A DNA stretch of 51,985 nucleotides, taken from positions 1-51,985 of IMG/VR virus record IMGVR_UViG_3300048694_000950. One strand, written 5' to 3'. Below, one piece after another: positions 16,899 to 25,073 of this stretch (positions are counted from its first letter, which is position 1; the number at the start of each line of letters is the position of its first letter). The stretch is from a virus. Below the pieces are notes generated by a model. The model made no database searches. It worked only from the letters and a program-made list of their open reading frames with translations, and was not told the DNA's origin. Made by a program: the position numbers and the translations under genes.

Positions 16899-17180
16899 AT
16901 GAACATTTCACTAGATTACGATAACACATACACGCGTGATCCTACGTTCTGGGATGTATTCATTATGAATGCAGTACAGCGTGGTCATACTGTGTATTGT
17001 GTAACGATGAGAACTCCTGCAGAGGGTGAAGAGGTCAGACGAGACCTTGCTCAGAAGGTCAAGGCAATCTATTTCACATCACGTAAGAACAAACATGACT
17101 TTATGTTTGAGCAGTTGATCTCTATCGATGTTTGGATAGATGATATGCCTTTCTTCATCATGAACGATGCTAAATCATGA
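16899..17180 (+). CDS. HAD-superfamily phosphatase-like protein
   Basis: 93 residues. LDYDNT at residues 5-10 is the DxDxT nucleophile motif of HAD enzymes and WIDDMP near residue 80 is the C-terminal acidic motif. Short single-domain HADs of this type are frequent in T4-like phages. Substrate unknown; nucleotide or nucleic-acid 3' phosphate is a guess. Confidence 0.7.
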   Translation: MNISLDYDNTYTRDPTFWDVFIMNAVQRGHTVYCVTMRTPAEGEEVRRDLAQKVKAIYFTSRKNKHDFMFEQLISIDVWIDDMPFFIMNDAKS

Positions 17181-17539
17181 AAGCATTCTTACATGGCAAA
17201 ATCCACGCTAAGAAGTATGGCGGAGTCCCAGATGACTACGCAGACATCGACGATTTCATTGACTCAACCAAATCAGCAGTTGCTGACGTCAGACATCGAG
17301 CAATTCTACACTCGGCATTTGGATGCTATCTCGTCGAAAGGGTATTCGGCAGGACTCGTTCCAATTCAGAAGGGCGTGAGTATTCCCCACGAGATATCGC
17401 TGAAGATCACATCCAGCAAGACCTAGGTTTTATTCCTACAATGGAACAGTACCTCAACAACATGACAATCCAGCCTTGGATGTCAGGTACAGAGAAAAAG
17501 AATCCCCGCAACCGTAAATTTATTAAACTGGAAGATTAA
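17177..17539 (+). CDS. Conserved phage protein, DUF6915-like
   Basis: 120 residues. HAKKYGGVPDDY, DVRHRAILHSAFGC and AEDHIQQDLGFIPT fit a family found in phages and bacteria that I remember as DUF6915. Several conserved His and Asp residues could bind metal. Coupled to the HAD gene by overlap. Confidence 0.6.
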   Translation: MKAFLHGKIHAKKYGGVPDDYADIDDFIDSTKSAVADVRHRAILHSAFGCYLVERVFGRTRSNSEGREYSPRDIAEDHIQQDLGFIPTMEQYLNNMTIQPWMSGTEKKNPRNRKFIKLED

Positions 17540-17541
17540 TT

Positions 17542-18048
17542 ATGAGCAAACTGCAAGAAGAATTTGATAAGCTGATCGCTGAACGCCAAGAGCTGAACAA
17601 GCGTTTCCAAGAGAAAGCACAGGAAGTATTCAAAGAAACAACGAAAGAGTTCTTTGAAAAGAATCCTGGTATTACTGCTGTGATCTGGACTCAGTACACT
17701 CCATACTTCAACGATGGTGAAACTTGTACGTTCGGTGTTGGCGACCCATATTTCACTAATGCTGATGGTGAAGACATGGAAGATGTTACCAGCTATGGTG
17801 AGTATGATGGTGATAATGAAGAAGTGTGGTCCGAATCTTCTTGGTCGCTGTCGTCTGATAGCGAATACGCTCGCAAGAACCGCGAAGGTAAGGACATGAG
17901 CGGTATTGATATTGCTTCCGTTGATCATTTCTCCAGCATGATTCAGTCTAGCGAAATGGAAGACATTATGCTGATGATGTTCGGTGATCATGCTCGAGTT
18001 ACTGCAACGCGTGAAGGGTTTGAAGTTGATGAGTACGACCATGACTAA
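17542..18048 (+). CDS. Hypothetical acidic protein
   Basis: 168 residues. N-terminal helix pair, then an acidic Ser/Trp-rich middle (EEVWSESSWSLSSDSEY). No family recognised. Overlaps the next gene by eight bases. Confidence 0.6.
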   Translation: MSKLQEEFDKLIAERQELNKRFQEKAQEVFKETTKEFFEKNPGITAVIWTQYTPYFNDGETCTFGVGDPYFTNADGEDMEDVTSYGEYDGDNEEVWSESSWSLSSDSEYARKNREGKDMSGIDIASVDHFSSMIQSSEMEDIMLMMFGDHARVTATREGFEVDEYDHD

Positions 18049-18301
18049 ACTATACACTGTCACTGTACATTTCGATTACGTTGTCGTTGCGGAAGATGTC
18101 AATGATGCAGACCTCGTTGCTCGGGAGTATGCAAGAGACGCAATGGGTGACATTGGTCAATGGGATATTGATATTGACGTCGTTGAGGGTGTGAGTGCTC
18201 AAGGGTGGGACGGTGACTGTATTCCGTATGGCGGAGACGGCAACACTCGCACAAAGGAATACTTGAATGAAGCTCAGTCCGAATCATCCACAGGAGCTTA
18301 A
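18041..18301 (+). CDS. Hypothetical protein
   Basis: 86 residues from ATG 18041. YTVTVHFDYVVVAEDVNDADLVA suggests a ferredoxin-like alpha/beta fold. Overlaps both neighbours. Confidence 0.5.
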   Translation: MTKLYTVTVHFDYVVVAEDVNDADLVAREYARDAMGDIGQWDIDIDVVEGVSAQGWDGDCIPYGGDGNTRTKEYLNEAQSESSTGA

Positions 18302-18596
18302 AGACTTCATCAACAACTTCGTACCTGCTCCGTATGCTAACCTAGACGAAGCAGGGATGAAGAAGATGAAGAAGTTGATTGCTCAGTACGAAAAGAAGTC
18401 CAAGGAATACTGGAACAAGGCTGTCGGTATGCGAGCGACAATGAAGACGATGTGTCCTCATGTTGACAAAGTCCTTGAATCGAGGTATCATGCTGGTGAT
18501 TACTACAGCAAAGCATATACGGATTATACTGTAAAGTGTGCTGACTGTGGTGATATTCTTTTTACAACTGATGAAACACATTCATATTATGGATAA
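18267..18596 (+). CDS. Hypothetical protein with cysteine pair
   Basis: 109 residues, ATG 18267. Helical lysine-rich first half, then a C-terminal CADCGD pair that, with C67 and H68, could bind zinc. Overlaps both neighbours. Confidence 0.55.
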   Translation: MKLSPNHPQELKDFINNFVPAPYANLDEAGMKKMKKLIAQYEKKSKEYWNKAVGMRATMKTMCPHVDKVLESRYHAGDYYSKAYTDYTVKCADCGDILFTTDETHSYYG

Positions 18597-19524
18597 CAAA
18601 GTTAAACGTGGGTTCAAGAAAAAGACAATCGAGCAGACGATCCGTAACAAGATCAAAGGCTGGCTTGGCTCTATTGAAGATATTGCTCTTCGCGATGAGG
18701 TGAAGAATCATTACATTGTCACTGGTGGCGCAATCACATCGATGCTGCTCGGTGATCTTCCTAATGATTATGACATTTACATTGATGATGCAGATATTGC
18801 AGCAAAGCTAGCGAACTATTATGTTAGCCGTCTTCCTGCTGTTGACAACGAGATGACTCGTACTCCTATTGTTGAAGTACCACCAGAGCGTAACCGTGTA
18901 TCGATCAGAGTAAAGTCTGCCGGCATTGCTGGTGAAGATATCAATCAGGACAAGTATGAGTACTTTGAGATGTATCCTAATGCAGGAGACCGGATTGCTC
19001 AATACCTTGACGGTGCAATGCAAAAGAACACAGGCAAGTATTCCGTCCTTGCCATGACGACCAATGCTATTACGTTGACTGATCAGATTCAGATTGTTCT
19101 ACGGTTTGTTGGTCCAGCTAATGAAATTCACAAGAACTATGACTTTGTCCATACCACAAACTATTTCACCGAGTCAGAGGGTGCTATACTTAACCAGCCT
19201 GCTCTGGAATCTATCCTTGCCCGCGAGCTCAAATACGTTGGCTCGCTGTATCCGATCTGCTCCGTATTCCGTATCAAGAAGTTTATCCAACGAGGATGGA
19301 CGATTACAGCTGGAGAAATGCTGAAGATCGCTTGGGACATCAGTAAGCTGAACCTCAACGACCGTGAAGTGTTGCAAGACCAGCTAACAGGCGTTGATGC
19401 TGCATACTTCAATCAATTGATTAGTATGTTGAAAGAAGGTGAAGAGATCGACCGTACATATCTGTTTGAGCTCGTTAACCGCGTATTTGATCAAGATTGG
19501 GAAGTGGAGTCTAATGATGAGTAA
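18589..19524 (+). CDS. Nucleotidyltransferase-fold protein
   Basis: 311 residues from ATG 18589. TGGAITSMLLGDLPNDYDIYIDD holds the GG-x(n)-DxD motif of the polymerase-beta-like nucleotidyltransferase superfamily (tRNA CCA-adding, aminoglycoside and toxin-type enzymes). The phage tRNAs already encode CCA, so a CCA-adding role is not required. Protein or RNA modification is possible. Later parts are helical and unassigned. Confidence 0.65.
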   Translation: MDNKVKRGFKKKTIEQTIRNKIKGWLGSIEDIALRDEVKNHYIVTGGAITSMLLGDLPNDYDIYIDDADIAAKLANYYVSRLPAVDNEMTRTPIVEVPPERNRVSIRVKSAGIAGEDINQDKYEYFEMYPNAGDRIAQYLDGAMQKNTGKYSVLAMTTNAITLTDQIQIVLRFVGPANEIHKNYDFVHTTNYFTESEGAILNQPALESILARELKYVGSLYPICSVFRIKKFIQRGWTITAGEMLKIAWDISKLNLNDREVLQDQLTGVDAAYFNQLISMLKEGEEIDRTYLFELVNRVFDQDWEVESNDE

Positions 19525-19708
19525 GTTTTTCAATGTTTTAATGTATCAATGCTATGCACACACAATGTCTTTGATGGATGTGTTTGTCTTGGCAATCATT
19601 ATTCCTGGACTGTGCGGTACATATTCATACTGGTTGCTGCTGCTAGCAATTCCATGGATGTTCTACAGCTATCACCAAGCACGTAAGTGGAATAACTGGA
19701 GCAACTGA
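19517..19708 (+). CDS. Small membrane protein
   Basis: 63 residues from ATG 19517 (ATG 19514 also in frame), overlapping the previous stop. Two hydrophobic segments (VFVLAIIIPGLCG and YWLLLLAIPWMFYSY) predict an inner-membrane protein. Confidence 0.55.
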   Translation: MSKFFNVLMYQCYAHTMSLMDVFVLAIIIPGLCGTYSYWLLLLAIPWMFYSYHQARKWNNWSN

Positions 19709-20175
19709 TGGACTTAGCGTTACTTGTATACGGGATCAGTTTGCTTGGCGGGCTGAAATCGTTTCTGATCTTTGTGGCGGTGATTGCTGGCGTTGCTGCT
19801 GCAGTTTGTGGTGTATATACTGCAACGTGGTTCTTTGATGGGTATGAGTATTCATGGAATCTTGAGAACGGTAAGTTGAAACCTCAGCTTGCAACCGCAC
19901 GAGAGACAATGAAGAAAGGATTCAAGTATTGTTTGATTGCGTTCATTGTTCTTTTACCGCTACCGAACTTTATTCCTAGTGAGAAGACTGCATACACGAT
20001 GGTCGGTGCTTATGCTGCGCAGAAGGTTGCTGAGAATCCCGAAGTAAAGAACATCAGCAGCAAAGTGATTACTATTATTAACCAGAAGCTTGATCATTAC
20101 ATTGAGCAAGGAATTGAAGATGCAACAGACAAAGTACGACACGAGAGCGGAAAGAAAGAAAAAGCTGCAAAATAA
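19708..20175 (+). CDS. Membrane protein
   Basis: 155 residues. A first hydrophobic segment at about residues 17-42, a second at about 72-88 (YCLIAFIVLLPLP), and a charged helical C-terminus. Could be a phage envelope-interacting protein; no family recognised. Confidence 0.6.
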   Translation: MDLALLVYGISLLGGLKSFLIFVAVIAGVAAAVCGVYTATWFFDGYEYSWNLENGKLKPQLATARETMKKGFKYCLIAFIVLLPLPNFIPSEKTAYTMVGAYAAQKVAENPEVKNISSKVITIINQKLDHYIEQGIEDATDKVRHESGKKEKAAK

Positions 20176-20362
20176 AGTAAAGGTCCTTTGGATCATTGCT
20201 TTTGCTCAAGTTTGGCTATGGCCTCAGTGGTTTATGTATGTTGTTGGCAGTAGTCCTGTAGCTGTCAGCAGTTTCTTGACGATGGTTGGTGCTGTGGTTT
20301 ACAATATTTGCATACTGATCAATACGTATGAAAAGATGAGTAATTTGTGGTTGGATGATTAA
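20120..20362 (+). CDS. Small membrane protein
   Basis: 80 residues from ATG 20120, overlapping the previous gene by 56 bases. A basic N-terminus (RAERKKKLQNKVK) precedes two hydrophobic helices, predicting a cytoplasmic N-terminus. Confidence 0.5.
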   Translation: MQQTKYDTRAERKKKLQNKVKVLWIIAFAQVWLWPQWFMYVVGSSPVAVSSFLTMVGAVVYNICILINTYEKMSNLWLDD

Positions 20363-20364
20363 TT

Positions 20365-20784
20365 ATGGAAGAAGATTTTAACGACTTCCATCAGTATGAC
20401 ATAGCACTAGACAAGATTATACAATCACGAGGGCTTTCATCGATTGTCAAACAACTTGCGCAAGAGCTGAAGGTTAATCCATACAAGACCGTTGGTAGCT
20501 TCTTTGATAACTTATCAAATGTTGATTTAGACATTTTGATGGAGAAGCTAGATAGGGAAGACTTCGAGGAATTACTGTTGATCACTGAATTGTTAGCGCG
20601 GGCAGAGGGTGCTGGTGCTAATGATTTAGAACAGATAACTCATAATTTCAATGTAATGACCGTCATGATTGCAGGTGAGGCACTTGCTCGTAAGGGGTTA
20701 GTTGAAGCGTACCATTATAATATGTCATTTGGTGAAGATTCAAAAGATAAACCAATATTCAAACCAATAATTCAAGATGAATAG
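20365..20784 (+). CDS. Hypothetical protein
   Basis: 139 residues, leucine-rich and helical. No family recognised. Base use turns AT-rich from here to 21.3 kb. Overlaps the next gene by eight bases. Confidence 0.55.
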   Translation: MEEDFNDFHQYDIALDKIIQSRGLSSIVKQLAQELKVNPYKTVGSFFDNLSNVDLDILMEKLDREDFEELLLITELLARAEGAGANDLEQITHNFNVMTVMIAGEALARKGLVEAYHYNMSFGEDSKDKPIFKPIIQDE

Positions 20785-21292
20785 ACGTCCATTATTTTTT
20801 ATTTCACGTGAAAAAGAGAGTGAATTAATTAATAAATTGCTAACAATTGTAGATAATCGTAAATTTAATCCGCAAGACACTGTATTATTGATGGTTTCGC
20901 CAGATTATTCAGCGACTGTTGCTATGCATTTGGCGCATGCGTGGAGTGTTAGTGGTGAAATAATTCCGATTATTGCTGTTGATGTTCCATATCCAGATGA
21001 GGATCATAAGCCGTATCAAGACCAATTAAGGTCAAAGTATATGGAAATCAAGCAGTACAAGAATATTATTGCTGTCGAGGCTGGGATTATCAGAGGTGGT
21101 AATTGGGCTTGGATACTTGATACGTTGACGAGAGAGTTTGAATATAGCAGGGATGATATTACGTTAATTGCTTTATGTGAGAATGTTGAAAGCAGGACTG
21201 CATCTGATTATGTTGGTGATTATTACAATGATCATGAGCAGGAATTAATGTTTTATTTCGAGAGATACAACAAGCATTGGCCGGTAAGATGA
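20777..21292 (+). CDS. Hypothetical alpha/beta protein
   Basis: 171 residues. Alternating strand-helix pattern (DTVLLMVSPDYSATVAMHLAHAW, IIPIIAVDVPYPD, DITLIALCENVESRT) suggests a Rossmann-like or phosphoribosyltransferase-like fold. No motif settles it. Coupled to the hydroxylase-like gene (ATGA), so the two may act together. Confidence 0.55.
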   Translation: MNRRPLFFISREKESELINKLLTIVDNRKFNPQDTVLLMVSPDYSATVAMHLAHAWSVSGEIIPIIAVDVPYPDEDHKPYQDQLRSKYMEIKQYKNIIAVEAGIIRGGNWAWILDTLTREFEYSRDDITLIALCENVESRTASDYVGDYYNDHEQELMFYFERYNKHWPVR

Positions 21293-21846
21293 ATCATATC
21301 GAACACACGGGGTATACATTACCTGCAGATCAATTGATAAAAGACTGGCAGAGTGTATCGAGTATATGCAATGTTAATCAAGTTAATTTGAGGAAGCCAG
21401 CATATGTTGAAGATCATGTTGCGTTATTGTTTGGTGCTGGTAGTCTTTACAAAGACGGTAAGATGTGGGAGTGTGAGGCAAACTGGACTGAGTACATTGA
21501 TATGTTCAGCCATCTATACACCGTGAGGGTTGCTGGGAAGTTATTGGAACAGATTGCGGCAGAGTATGACGGTAAAATCGGAAGGCTGCGGTATATGGTA
21601 ATGGAGCCAAAGAGTTGTCTGACGTATCATACAGATCCAGACGACATAATGAGGCTTCATATTCCTATTATTACATCAGAAGGCGCGATGTTTATTAATG
21701 ATAGACAAGTCGATGTAATGCAGCATGTAGGTGCTGTATATAAGTTCAATAGTACGGTGAAGCATACAGCAATCAATGCTTCGAGAGAGAGAAGAGTGCA
21801 CCTGGTAGCAAGTGTTTACAAACCAATTATTTTGGAAATTAAGTAG
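21289..21846 (+). CDS. Aspartyl/asparaginyl beta-hydroxylase-like 2OG-Fe(II) oxygenase
   Basis: 185 residues. YHTDPDD followed by RLHIPI, then VYKFNSTVKHTAINAS and RRVHL match the AspH family: HxD and distal H bind iron and R binds 2-oxoglutarate. Such enzymes hydroxylate Asp/Asn side chains or small molecules. Start ATG 21289 overlaps the previous stop; the alternative TTG 21277 is less likely. Confidence 0.75.
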   Translation: MNHIEHTGYTLPADQLIKDWQSVSSICNVNQVNLRKPAYVEDHVALLFGAGSLYKDGKMWECEANWTEYIDMFSHLYTVRVAGKLLEQIAAEYDGKIGRLRYMVMEPKSCLTYHTDPDDIMRLHIPIITSEGAMFINDRQVDVMQHVGAVYKFNSTVKHTAINASRERRVHLVASVYKPIILEIK

Positions 21847-21861
21847 CCAATTAAATAATTG

Positions 21862-21890
21862 TTGACCGGAATTAAAAAACTCGGTATAAT
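21862..21890 (+). promoter_or_regulatory. Strong sigma70-type promoter giving a near-leaderless mRNA
   Basis: TTGACC at 21862-21867, 17-bp spacer, TATAAT at 21885-21890. The start ATG at 21898 is seven bases after the -10 box, so transcription should begin at or next to the start codon. Confidence 0.75.
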
Positions 21891-21897
21891 CACCGCC

Positions 21898-22176
21898 ATG
21901 GACTACGGAAACACAATCTTAATCACGGTAGCAATCCTTACACTGTACGGTGCTATTAGGCTGGTGACAGACGTCATATCAATCATTTCAGCAGCGGCAA
22001 GAACAATAGCAAAAGTCTCTCGTAAGATATTCAGTAACTCCGCACAAACAGTGAAGAAACAGAGAGAAATCATTGATCTGCCGTATAGAGCAATACGCAC
22101 AGAGAAGATTGACAAAAGACACAAGTACATCGTCAATGAGGATGCGTGCAGAGCATACCTAGCAAGCCGCAAATAA
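21898..22176 (+). CDS. Small membrane-anchored protein (leaderless gene)
   Basis: 92 residues from ATG 21898. One hydrophobic helix (NTILITVAILTLYGAI) at the N-terminus, then a basic cytoplasmic part. There is no room for a ribosome binding site. Last plus-strand gene before the repeat region. Confidence 0.6.
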   Translation: MDYGNTILITVAILTLYGAIRLVTDVISIISAAARTIAKVSRKIFSNSAQTVKKQREIIDLPYRAIRTEKIDKRHKYIVNEDACRAYLASRK

Positions 22177-22190
22177 TATTATAGTATCCT

Positions 22191-22260
22191 GGTAACGAAA
22201 GCGGTTACCGACCTGTTTACCGGAAGTGGTTACCGATCGGTTTACCGGTTTGTTTACCGG
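22191..22260 (+). repeat. Five tandem TTACCG-type repeats, iteron-like
   Basis: GGTTACCG or GTTTACCGG occurs at 22203, 22215, 22228, 22240 and 22252, a period of 12-13 bases, with an inverted GGTAAC at 22191. The set lies between convergent gene blocks. It could be an initiator or regulator binding array. Confidence 0.7.
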
Positions 22261-22428
22261 ATAGCATTGCTAATATTAGTCAGTTTCCGTTACTATTTTG
22301 TATTGTAGGAAATGCTCTTTTAAACCGCAGCCGGTGTGTTGGTACGTCAACCGACCAGCAGCGAGAGCTACCACTCTCTGAGGGTAGCAGCAGGCGGCTG
22401 AGTCAACGGGTGCAACCACCCATAGACA
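22261..22428. other. Non-coding region between convergent gene blocks
   Basis: I find no gene. It contains one hairpin, GCTACC / GGTAGC near 22359-22386, that may end transcription from either side. The GC content rises compared with the repeats. Confidence 0.5.
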
Positions 22429-22590
22429 TTACCAATGGATCGGTATGAACCCCAGCAGGTACAGTGCAATCATCGCCAGTGTGAAGACAATGACGACTGC
22501 AGTTGTCTCCAGCAGCCACAGAGTGAATCGGCCGGCGAGCAGAGCGATGGCACCGAATATGCCAAGTCTAGTTGCGGATGGCAGCTTCAT
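22429..22590 (-). CDS. Small membrane protein
   Basis: 53 residues with AGGAG upstream of its ATG at 22590. Two hydrophobic helices (LGIFGAIALLAG and VVIVFTLAMIALYLLGF) separated by a short loop. Last gene of the four-gene minus-strand unit. Confidence 0.6.
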   Translation of the reverse strand: MKLPSATRLGIFGAIALLAGRFTLWLLETTAVVIVFTLAMIALYLLGFIPIHW

Positions 22591-22591
22591 G

Positions 22592-22780
22592 TTACTCTCC
22601 TACAGGTGCGAACAACTTGGCACCTTCACGCATGAATGCGCGGAACTGCCTATGCACTAAAGTGCCCTCGAACTCATCTTCATGAGCCTGGATGTACATT
22701 AAAGCCTCAAGGACGCCAGAGGTGCCGAGGTATTTGTTGATGCTTTCGCATTCAGCCATCAGCTCAGAATAGTTAGACAT
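22592..22780 (-). CDS. Hypothetical small protein
   Basis: 62 residues from ATG 22780. Helical, no known domain. Ends two bases before the next minus-strand gene begins and overlaps its upstream neighbour by eight bases. Confidence 0.55.
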   Translation of the reverse strand: MSNYSELMAECESINKYLGTSGVLEALMYIQAHEDEFEGTLVHRQFRAFMREGAKLFAPVGE

Positions 22781-22967
22781 AATCAAACTCACTTTCTTGG
22801 TTATCAAAAAGAGCCAGCTCTTCGCCCTGCTCTGCAATTAGGTATTCTTCGTACATTGCCTCGGCCTCCTCCTTAGAGGAGGACTTGAACACAACAGAGT
22901 AGCCTTTAACGACCAACCACTCCGGCAGCTCTCTGTCGGTGCAGTAAACTAGACTGTATTTGCTCAT
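22773..22967 (-). CDS. Hypothetical small acidic protein
   Basis: 64 residues from ATG 22967 (GTG 22970 possible). YSVVFKSSSKEEAEAMYEEYL suggests a beta-alpha unit. A GGAGTGA ribosome site precedes it. Confidence 0.55.
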   Translation of the reverse strand: MSKYSLVYCTDRELPEWLVVKGYSVVFKSSSKEEAEAMYEEYLIAEQGEELALFDNQESEFDYV

Positions 22968-23176
22968 CACTTCACTCCTGTAAGCAGATTAATGTAGAAC
23001 TGCTGCTTAGCCTTGGGCAGCTCCAGCAGCATGTTGGTCACCATCGACTCAAGATATCCCGCAGCATATGCGTGGGAGGGGAGACCGTTGAAAGACGGAT
23101 ACTTTGCAGCCATCCGGTCGGTCGAATTGCGGACAATCTGGGCGACGTCGTCGCGGTTGGTCAGTTTGGTTCCCAT
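22967..23176 (-). CDS. Hypothetical small protein
   Basis: 69 residues from ATG 23176 with AGGAG upstream. First gene of the minus-strand unit. No known domain. Confidence 0.55.
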   Translation of the reverse strand: MGTKLTNRDDVAQIVRNSTDRMAAKYPSFNGLPSHAYAAGYLESMVTNMLLELPKAKQQFYINLLTGVK

Positions 23177-23212
23177 TTCAATATACTCCTGTGTTCGTTG
23201 TCGTTGAGGTCA

Positions 23213-23242
23213 ATTATAACGTGAAAATGAACAACACGTCAA
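23213..23242 (-). promoter_or_regulatory. Sigma70-type promoter, minus strand
   Basis: Read on the minus strand: TTGACG (23242-23237), 18-bp spacer, TATAAT (23218-23213). It drives the four small minus-strand genes. Confidence 0.7.
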
Positions 23243-23268
23243 CAAGTACTTGACTGGATTGTATGGTC

Positions 23269-23297
23269 AACAGGGGGCTTAGCCCCACACTGTTGCG
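23269..23297. other. Hairpin in the divergent promoter region
   Basis: CAACAG / CTGTTG arms enclose GGGGC / GCCCC. There is no T tract. It sits between the divergent promoters, so an operator or insulating structure is possible. No gene is seen in 23177-23472 apart from the two promoters. Confidence 0.4.
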
Positions 23298-23419
23298 CCG
23301 GAGCGCTCTCGCCGTCCATCCCCAGTGTGCCCGTTCGATCGCATGCCCCCATTATCTTTGTTTTTCGCAAACACGTCAACAAATGTCCTTCAAGTTCGGT
23401 CTGGTAATATAGTGCTATG

Positions 23420-23448
23420 TTGACCGAATTACGTTTTTGTGAGATACT
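23420..23448 (+). promoter_or_regulatory. Sigma70-type promoter
   Basis: TTGACC at 23420-23425, 17-bp spacer, GATACT at 23443-23448; opens the long plus-strand run of tiny genes. Confidence 0.7.
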
Positions 23449-23472
23449 GGAGGCATATTAAGAGAGAAACAA

Positions 23473-23631
23473 ATGCAAATGACACGTGAACGAGTTGAGC
23501 GTACGCTCGAGCGAATGGATGAGATGGTTGCAATGCTGGAGGGCTTGGGCAAGACTGAGTCTGCCCGGCTGCTGCAGAATGCAATCGATGAGATCGATTA
23601 CGACCTCGAGGGCGTAGAATTAGGAGAATGA
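23473..23631 (+). CDS. Small helical protein
   Basis: 52 residues from ATG 23473. Amphipathic, with RVERTLERMDEMVAMLEGL suggesting a coiled coil. First gene after the promoter. Confidence 0.55.
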   Translation: MQMTRERVERTLERMDEMVAMLEGLGKTESARLLQNAIDEIDYDLEGVELGE

Positions 23632-23633
23632 GA

Positions 23634-23933
23634 ATGTGTAAAGATCAAACGTGTCCCGTCTGTAACGGTACTGGCGCTATGCCGTGCCCGGAGCACCTGC
23701 GTGCTTATGGTAAGCAGTATGGCTGGTATGGCTATAATGCAGAGAATGATACAGTCGACTGCACCAATTGCGGTGCTCAGTATATGTACGGCCGCCCCAG
23801 CGGCAAGGTTCGTGCGAATAAAGATGGTGCTCCGTGCACTCACAGCTACGAAAGCAAGAATGTCGGTCGTTGCTTGACTGAGTACACTTGCCGTCACTGC
23901 GGCGATCGTTATCAGATTGATTCTGGTGATTGA
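23634..23933 (+). CDS. Cysteine-rich zinc protein (DnaJ-type zinc finger at N-terminus)
   Basis: 99 residues. CPVCNGTG near residue 8 is a DnaJ-like CxxCxGxG unit; further CTNCG and CRHCGD pairs follow, so two or three zinc sites are likely. ATG 23634 is chosen for its seven-base distance from TAGGAG; ATG 23628 is too close. Confidence 0.6.
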   Translation: MCKDQTCPVCNGTGAMPCPEHLRAYGKQYGWYGYNAENDTVDCTNCGAQYMYGRPSGKVRANKDGAPCTHSYESKNVGRCLTEYTCRHCGDRYQIDSGD

Positions 23934-23945
23934 ATAACCTTACAG

Positions 23946-23975
23946 TTGACTAAGGTATTGTTTTGACCTTATAAT
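23946..23975 (+). promoter_or_regulatory. Early-type promoter with CCTTACAG upstream box
   Basis: CCTTACAG, then TTGACT at 23946-23951, an 18-bp spacer, and TATAAT at 23970-23975. The same upstream box and AAGGTATTGTTTT spacer recur at 24767 and, partly, 25851. Confidence 0.75.
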
Positions 23976-23996
23976 GGGGTCAACACAGGAGAGAAC

Positions 23997-24149
23997 ATGA
24001 TTTACATTGTTGAATACACAAACGAAGACTGCGTTGGCAATCAGTGCCTGCAGATGGAGATCGAAGCATATGACCGCGAAGAGGCATATGAGATTCTCGA
24101 TGACATCTATCCCGACCTCGCTGTCGATGCAATCTATCCAAAGGAGTAA
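23997..24149 (+). CDS. Hypothetical small acidic protein
   Basis: 50 residues from ATG 23997 after AGGAGAG. YIVEYTNEDCVGN then EIEAYDREEAYEIL suggests a beta-beta-alpha fold. Confidence 0.5.
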   Translation: MIYIVEYTNEDCVGNQCLQMEIEAYDREEAYEILDDIYPDLAVDAIYPKE

Positions 24150-24153
24150 TGTA

Positions 24154-24405
24154 ATGGCTTTTCTGAAAGACTTTGTCCGTCCCACATCGGTTGTCCGCAG
24201 CGTGATGTACAGCTACGGCAAACACAAAGAGTTGGTGTTCACTAACAGCTACGAGCGCTGCCGCACGGTGAAATGCTACGGCTACAATGCTGAGATGGCT
24301 GAGGTGATTGGCCACGCGCTGCGCGCACTCGGCGTGAAAGAATTCTCTGTTAAGAGCTTCCACCGCAGCACAATCGTTCGTATCCCCCGCACGGAGCAAC
24401 CATGA
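24154..24405 (+). CDS. Hypothetical small basic protein
   Basis: 83 residues from ATG 24154 after AGGAG. ECR-type basic residues throughout; AEVIGHALRALGVKEF then STIVRIPR suggests an alpha/beta fold. End overlaps the next start. Confidence 0.55.
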   Translation: MAFLKDFVRPTSVVRSVMYSYGKHKELVFTNSYERCRTVKCYGYNAEMAEVIGHALRALGVKEFSVKSFHRSTIVRIPRTEQP

Positions 24406-24758
24406 TTAACGTCGAACATCCTGAAGTCAAAGTCCGCCCCCACTATCTGCAGGGCGCGCTGAGTGATCCCAATTTCATCCGTGCGCTGGCCACGCAGCTC
24501 GTGGCGAATCAAGTGGAAGCGCACGTCGACATGATCGCTGATGCCGGCTCGGAGGAGTATGGCTCGTACAAAGAGGTCGCGGATTGCGTGGGGAATGCAA
24601 AAGAGACACTTGATGACTACTTGGCTGAGCTGCTTGAGGAATTCTGTACCAATCTGCATGCAGAGCTCAAGAACGTGTCAATCAAGACGAACGCTGTGCT
24701 GCTTAAGGCTGACAATGATATCGACGTCGACGTCACTGTATCCTATAATGTAAAATAA
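24402..24758 (+). CDS. Hypothetical protein
   Basis: 118 residues, ATGA-coupled to the previous gene. Helical first two thirds, then a beta-rich acidic end (ADNDIDVDVTVSY). No family recognised. Confidence 0.55.
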   Translation: MINVEHPEVKVRPHYLQGALSDPNFIRALATQLVANQVEAHVDMIADAGSEEYGSYKEVADCVGNAKETLDDYLAELLEEFCTNLHAELKNVSIKTNAVLLKADNDIDVDVTVSYNVK

Positions 24759-24766
24759 CCTTACAG

Positions 24767-24795
24767 TTGACCAAGGTATTGTTTTCCAAGATAAT
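24767..24795 (+). promoter_or_regulatory. Early-type promoter giving a near-leaderless mRNA
   Basis: CCTTACAG box, TTGACC at 24767-24772, 17-bp spacer, GATAAT at 24790-24795. ATG 24802 follows after six bases. Confidence 0.75.
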
Positions 24796-24801
24796 AGACG
24801 C

Positions 24802-24972
24802 ATGACAAACAAAAACACAATCAAAGCTGCTCTGACCGAGTTGGTACTCAATACCTACTTGGACATTGATCAGGTGGAGGCAGCGTATGCTGCAGCATTC
24901 CCTAACGAGGATGCAGAGGTGCTCGGAGAGATCTGGGTGGAAGTAATGTCTGAACTGCCGGAGCTGAACTAA
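24802..24972 (+). CDS. Small acidic protein (leaderless gene)
   Basis: 56 residues, ATG six bases after a -10 box, so no SD is possible. All-helical and acidic (VEAAYAAAFPNEDAEVL). No family recognised. Confidence 0.5.
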   Translation: MTNKNTIKAALTELVLNTYLDIDQVEAAYAAAFPNEDAEVLGEIWVEVMSELPELN

Positions 24973-25073
24973 TGTTTGATTATATCATGAAACCTGTTGA
25001 ATTGCTAGGGGCACTTATTGAGGGTGTTCTTGTTTGGGTAACCGATAACTTGCCGGAGATTAAATTCCTATGA
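24972..25073 (+). CDS. Hypothetical 33-residue hydrophobic peptide
   Basis: ATG 24972 on a TAATG overlap; the stop overlaps the next start. One hydrophobic segment (LLGALIEGVLVWV). May be a single-span membrane peptide. Confidence 0.4.
   Translation: MFDYIMKPVELLGALIEGVLVWVTDNLPEIKFL

Noticed and set aside
22191-22260. CRISPR array
   Set aside because: Repeats are 8-9 bases at 12-13 base spacing, far too short for repeat-spacer units.
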